From NCBI GenBank assembly GCA_007116585.1, contig SKIE01000093.1, positions 1-9,161 on the forward strand: a stretch of 9,161 nucleotides of DNA, in the 5' to 3' direction. This DNA comes from Wenzhouxiangella sp. Lineage in GTDB: Bacteria > Pseudomonadota > Gammaproteobacteria > Xanthomonadales > Wenzhouxiangellaceae. A program made the translations under genes and the position numbers. Positions 8,675-9,161 of this stretch are shown in pieces (the first letter of the stretch is position 1; the number at the start of each line of letters is the position of its first letter). The notes below the pieces were generated by a model. The model ran no database searches and was not told the origin of the DNA. It was given only the letters and a program-made list of their open reading frames with translations.

Positions 8675-8995
8675 TTGGAAACCCCGTTCGCCGCCATGCT
8701 GATGCTGGCCGCGGCCTGCCTGTGGTGGCTGTCGGCCATCCGATCGCGCGACCTGGCCCGATCCGTCGCGGCATCGTTTTGCCAGCGCCAAGGCTGGCAA
8801 CTGCTGGATCAGACCGTCACCCTGGCCGCCATGTGGCCCGCTAGGGTGGACGACCGCCTGTGCTGGCGGCGGCGCTATCGATTTGATTTCAGCCCCGACG
8901 GCGGCAACCGACGCTCGGGGGAACTGATTCTGGAGGGTTACCGGCCAGCACGGATCTCAGCCGAGCTGCCCGACGGCGGTCGCTTGATCGAATAG
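8675..8995 (+). CDS. DUF3301 family small membrane-anchored protein
   Basis: This 106-residue protein resembles the DUF3301 family of gammaproteobacteria: an N-terminal hydrophobic segment (about residues 6-22, AAMLMLAAACLWWLSA), then the conserved C-x-RQGWQLLDQTVTL (36-50), a basic CWRRRYRFDFSPDG block (63-76), and GELILEGYR (82-90). No biochemical function is known for the family. A single N-terminal membrane anchor with a cytosolic remainder is likely. The start is taken as TTG at 8675, with GAGGAG at 8658-8663, 11 bases upstream and so longer than ideal. The next in-frame option is ATG at 8696, which would remove 7 residues. It sits 23 bases behind the Smr gene and is probably co-transcribed with it. 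Confidence 0.8.
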   Translation: METPFAAMLMLAAACLWWLSAIRSRDLARSVAASFCQRQGWQLLDQTVTLAAMWPARVDDRLCWRRRYRFDFSPDGGNRRSGELILEGYRPARISAELPDGGRLIE

Positions 8996-9013
8996 ACATC
9001 ATGGATTGACCTG

Positions 9014-9051
9014 TCCAACCTCGACCACGTGGGTTACGTTTCGGGGTTGGA
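9014..9051. repeat. 11-base inverted repeat with CCACGTGG in its loop
   Basis: Left arm TCCAACCTCGA (9014-9024) pairs with right arm TCGGGGTTGGA (9041-9051) across a 16-base loop. The only imperfection is one position that would be a U-G wobble in RNA. The loop begins with the perfect palindrome CCACGTGG (9025-9032). The right arm is followed by AAAATAAC, not by T residues, so it does not look like an intrinsic terminator for the preceding gene. It may be an operator or a structured 5' leader for the gene starting at 9096. A TTGACC at 9006-9011 just before it could be a -35 box, but no good -10 follows at normal spacing. Confidence 0.55.
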
Positions 9052-9081
9052 AAATAACACCTTCAACGCAGAGCCATTATC

Positions 9082-9088
9082 GAGGAGG
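9082..9088 (+). promoter_or_regulatory. Strong ribosome binding site of the last gene
   Basis: GAGGAGG, complementary to the 3' end of 16S rRNA, lies 7 bases before the ATG at 9096. It is the strongest Shine-Dalgarno in the window and decides the start of the partial gene that runs off the right edge. It suggests a well-translated product. Confidence 0.8.
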
Positions 9089-9095
9089 ACAGGTC

Positions 9096-9161
9096 ATGAA
9101 CCAGTTTACTGAAAAAGCAACGAAGCGTAGGACGGCAGTCAGCAAGTCGGCCGAGGTGGTC
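9096..9161 (+). CDS. N-terminus of an unrecognised protein (cut by window edge)
   Basis: Only 22 codons are visible, beginning MNQFTEKATKRRTAVSKSAE and rich in Lys, Arg, Ser and Thr. There is no signal peptide or membrane segment in this part. The strong Shine-Dalgarno, the 100-base gap after the DUF3301-type gene and the dyad upstream suggest a separately controlled gene. I do not recognise the family from so short a piece. Confidence 0.7.
   Translation, partial: MNQFTEKATKRRTAVSKSAEVV

Overview
The window is chromosomal housekeeping DNA from a GC-rich gammaproteobacterium. Protein sequences and gene order suggest the Xanthomonadales/Chromatiales side of the class (Wenzhouxiangella-like) rather than the enterics; this placement is inference from family resemblance only. 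I see no mobile element, CRISPR array, rRNA or tRNA gene, phage gene or toxin-antitoxin pair, and no candidate for a wholly new multi-gene system. The interest lies in gene junctions, start codons and small regulatory dyads.

Layout. Positions 1-8049 are almost entirely minus-strand genes, transcribed from high to low coordinates: surE, pcm, nlpD, amiB, mutL, miaA, hfq and hflX (hflX runs off the left edge). This joins two clusters that are usually separate in gammaproteobacteria. One is surE-pcm-nlpD, normally followed by rpoS. The other is amiB-mutL-miaA-hfq-hflX, normally preceded by tsaE. Here nlpD is followed directly by amiB, with neither rpoS nor tsaE between them. Positions 8050-8123 are a divergent promoter region. 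On the plus strand follow an Smr-domain gene, a DUF3301-type small protein gene, and the first 22 codons of an unrecognised gene that runs off the right edge behind a strong ribosome binding site and a hairpin-forming dyad.

How the genes fit together. surE (nucleotide phosphatase) and pcm (isoaspartyl repair) are survival and damage-repair functions. nlpD (a degenerate LytM activator lipoprotein) and amiB (a zinc amidase with AMIN and LysM domains) are a plausible activator-enzyme pair for splitting septal peptidoglycan. mutL carries the endonuclease motif of MutH-independent mismatch repair. miaA modifies tRNA, hfq is the sRNA chaperone and hflX is a ribosome-associated GTPase. Most junctions in the run are tight: miaA overlaps the end of mutL by 11 bases, hflX abuts or overlaps the hfq stop, and nlpD starts 6 bases after pcm. 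This supports co-transcription, with possible internal promoters before amiB and hfq.

Most notable points: hflX has no ATG, GTG or TTG start that would keep its full N-terminus (the junction reads TGATT, suggesting an ATT or CTG start); Hfq is short, with an acidic tip joined almost directly to its core; the amiB-nlpD neighbourhood; and several near-perfect dyads in the intergenic gaps.
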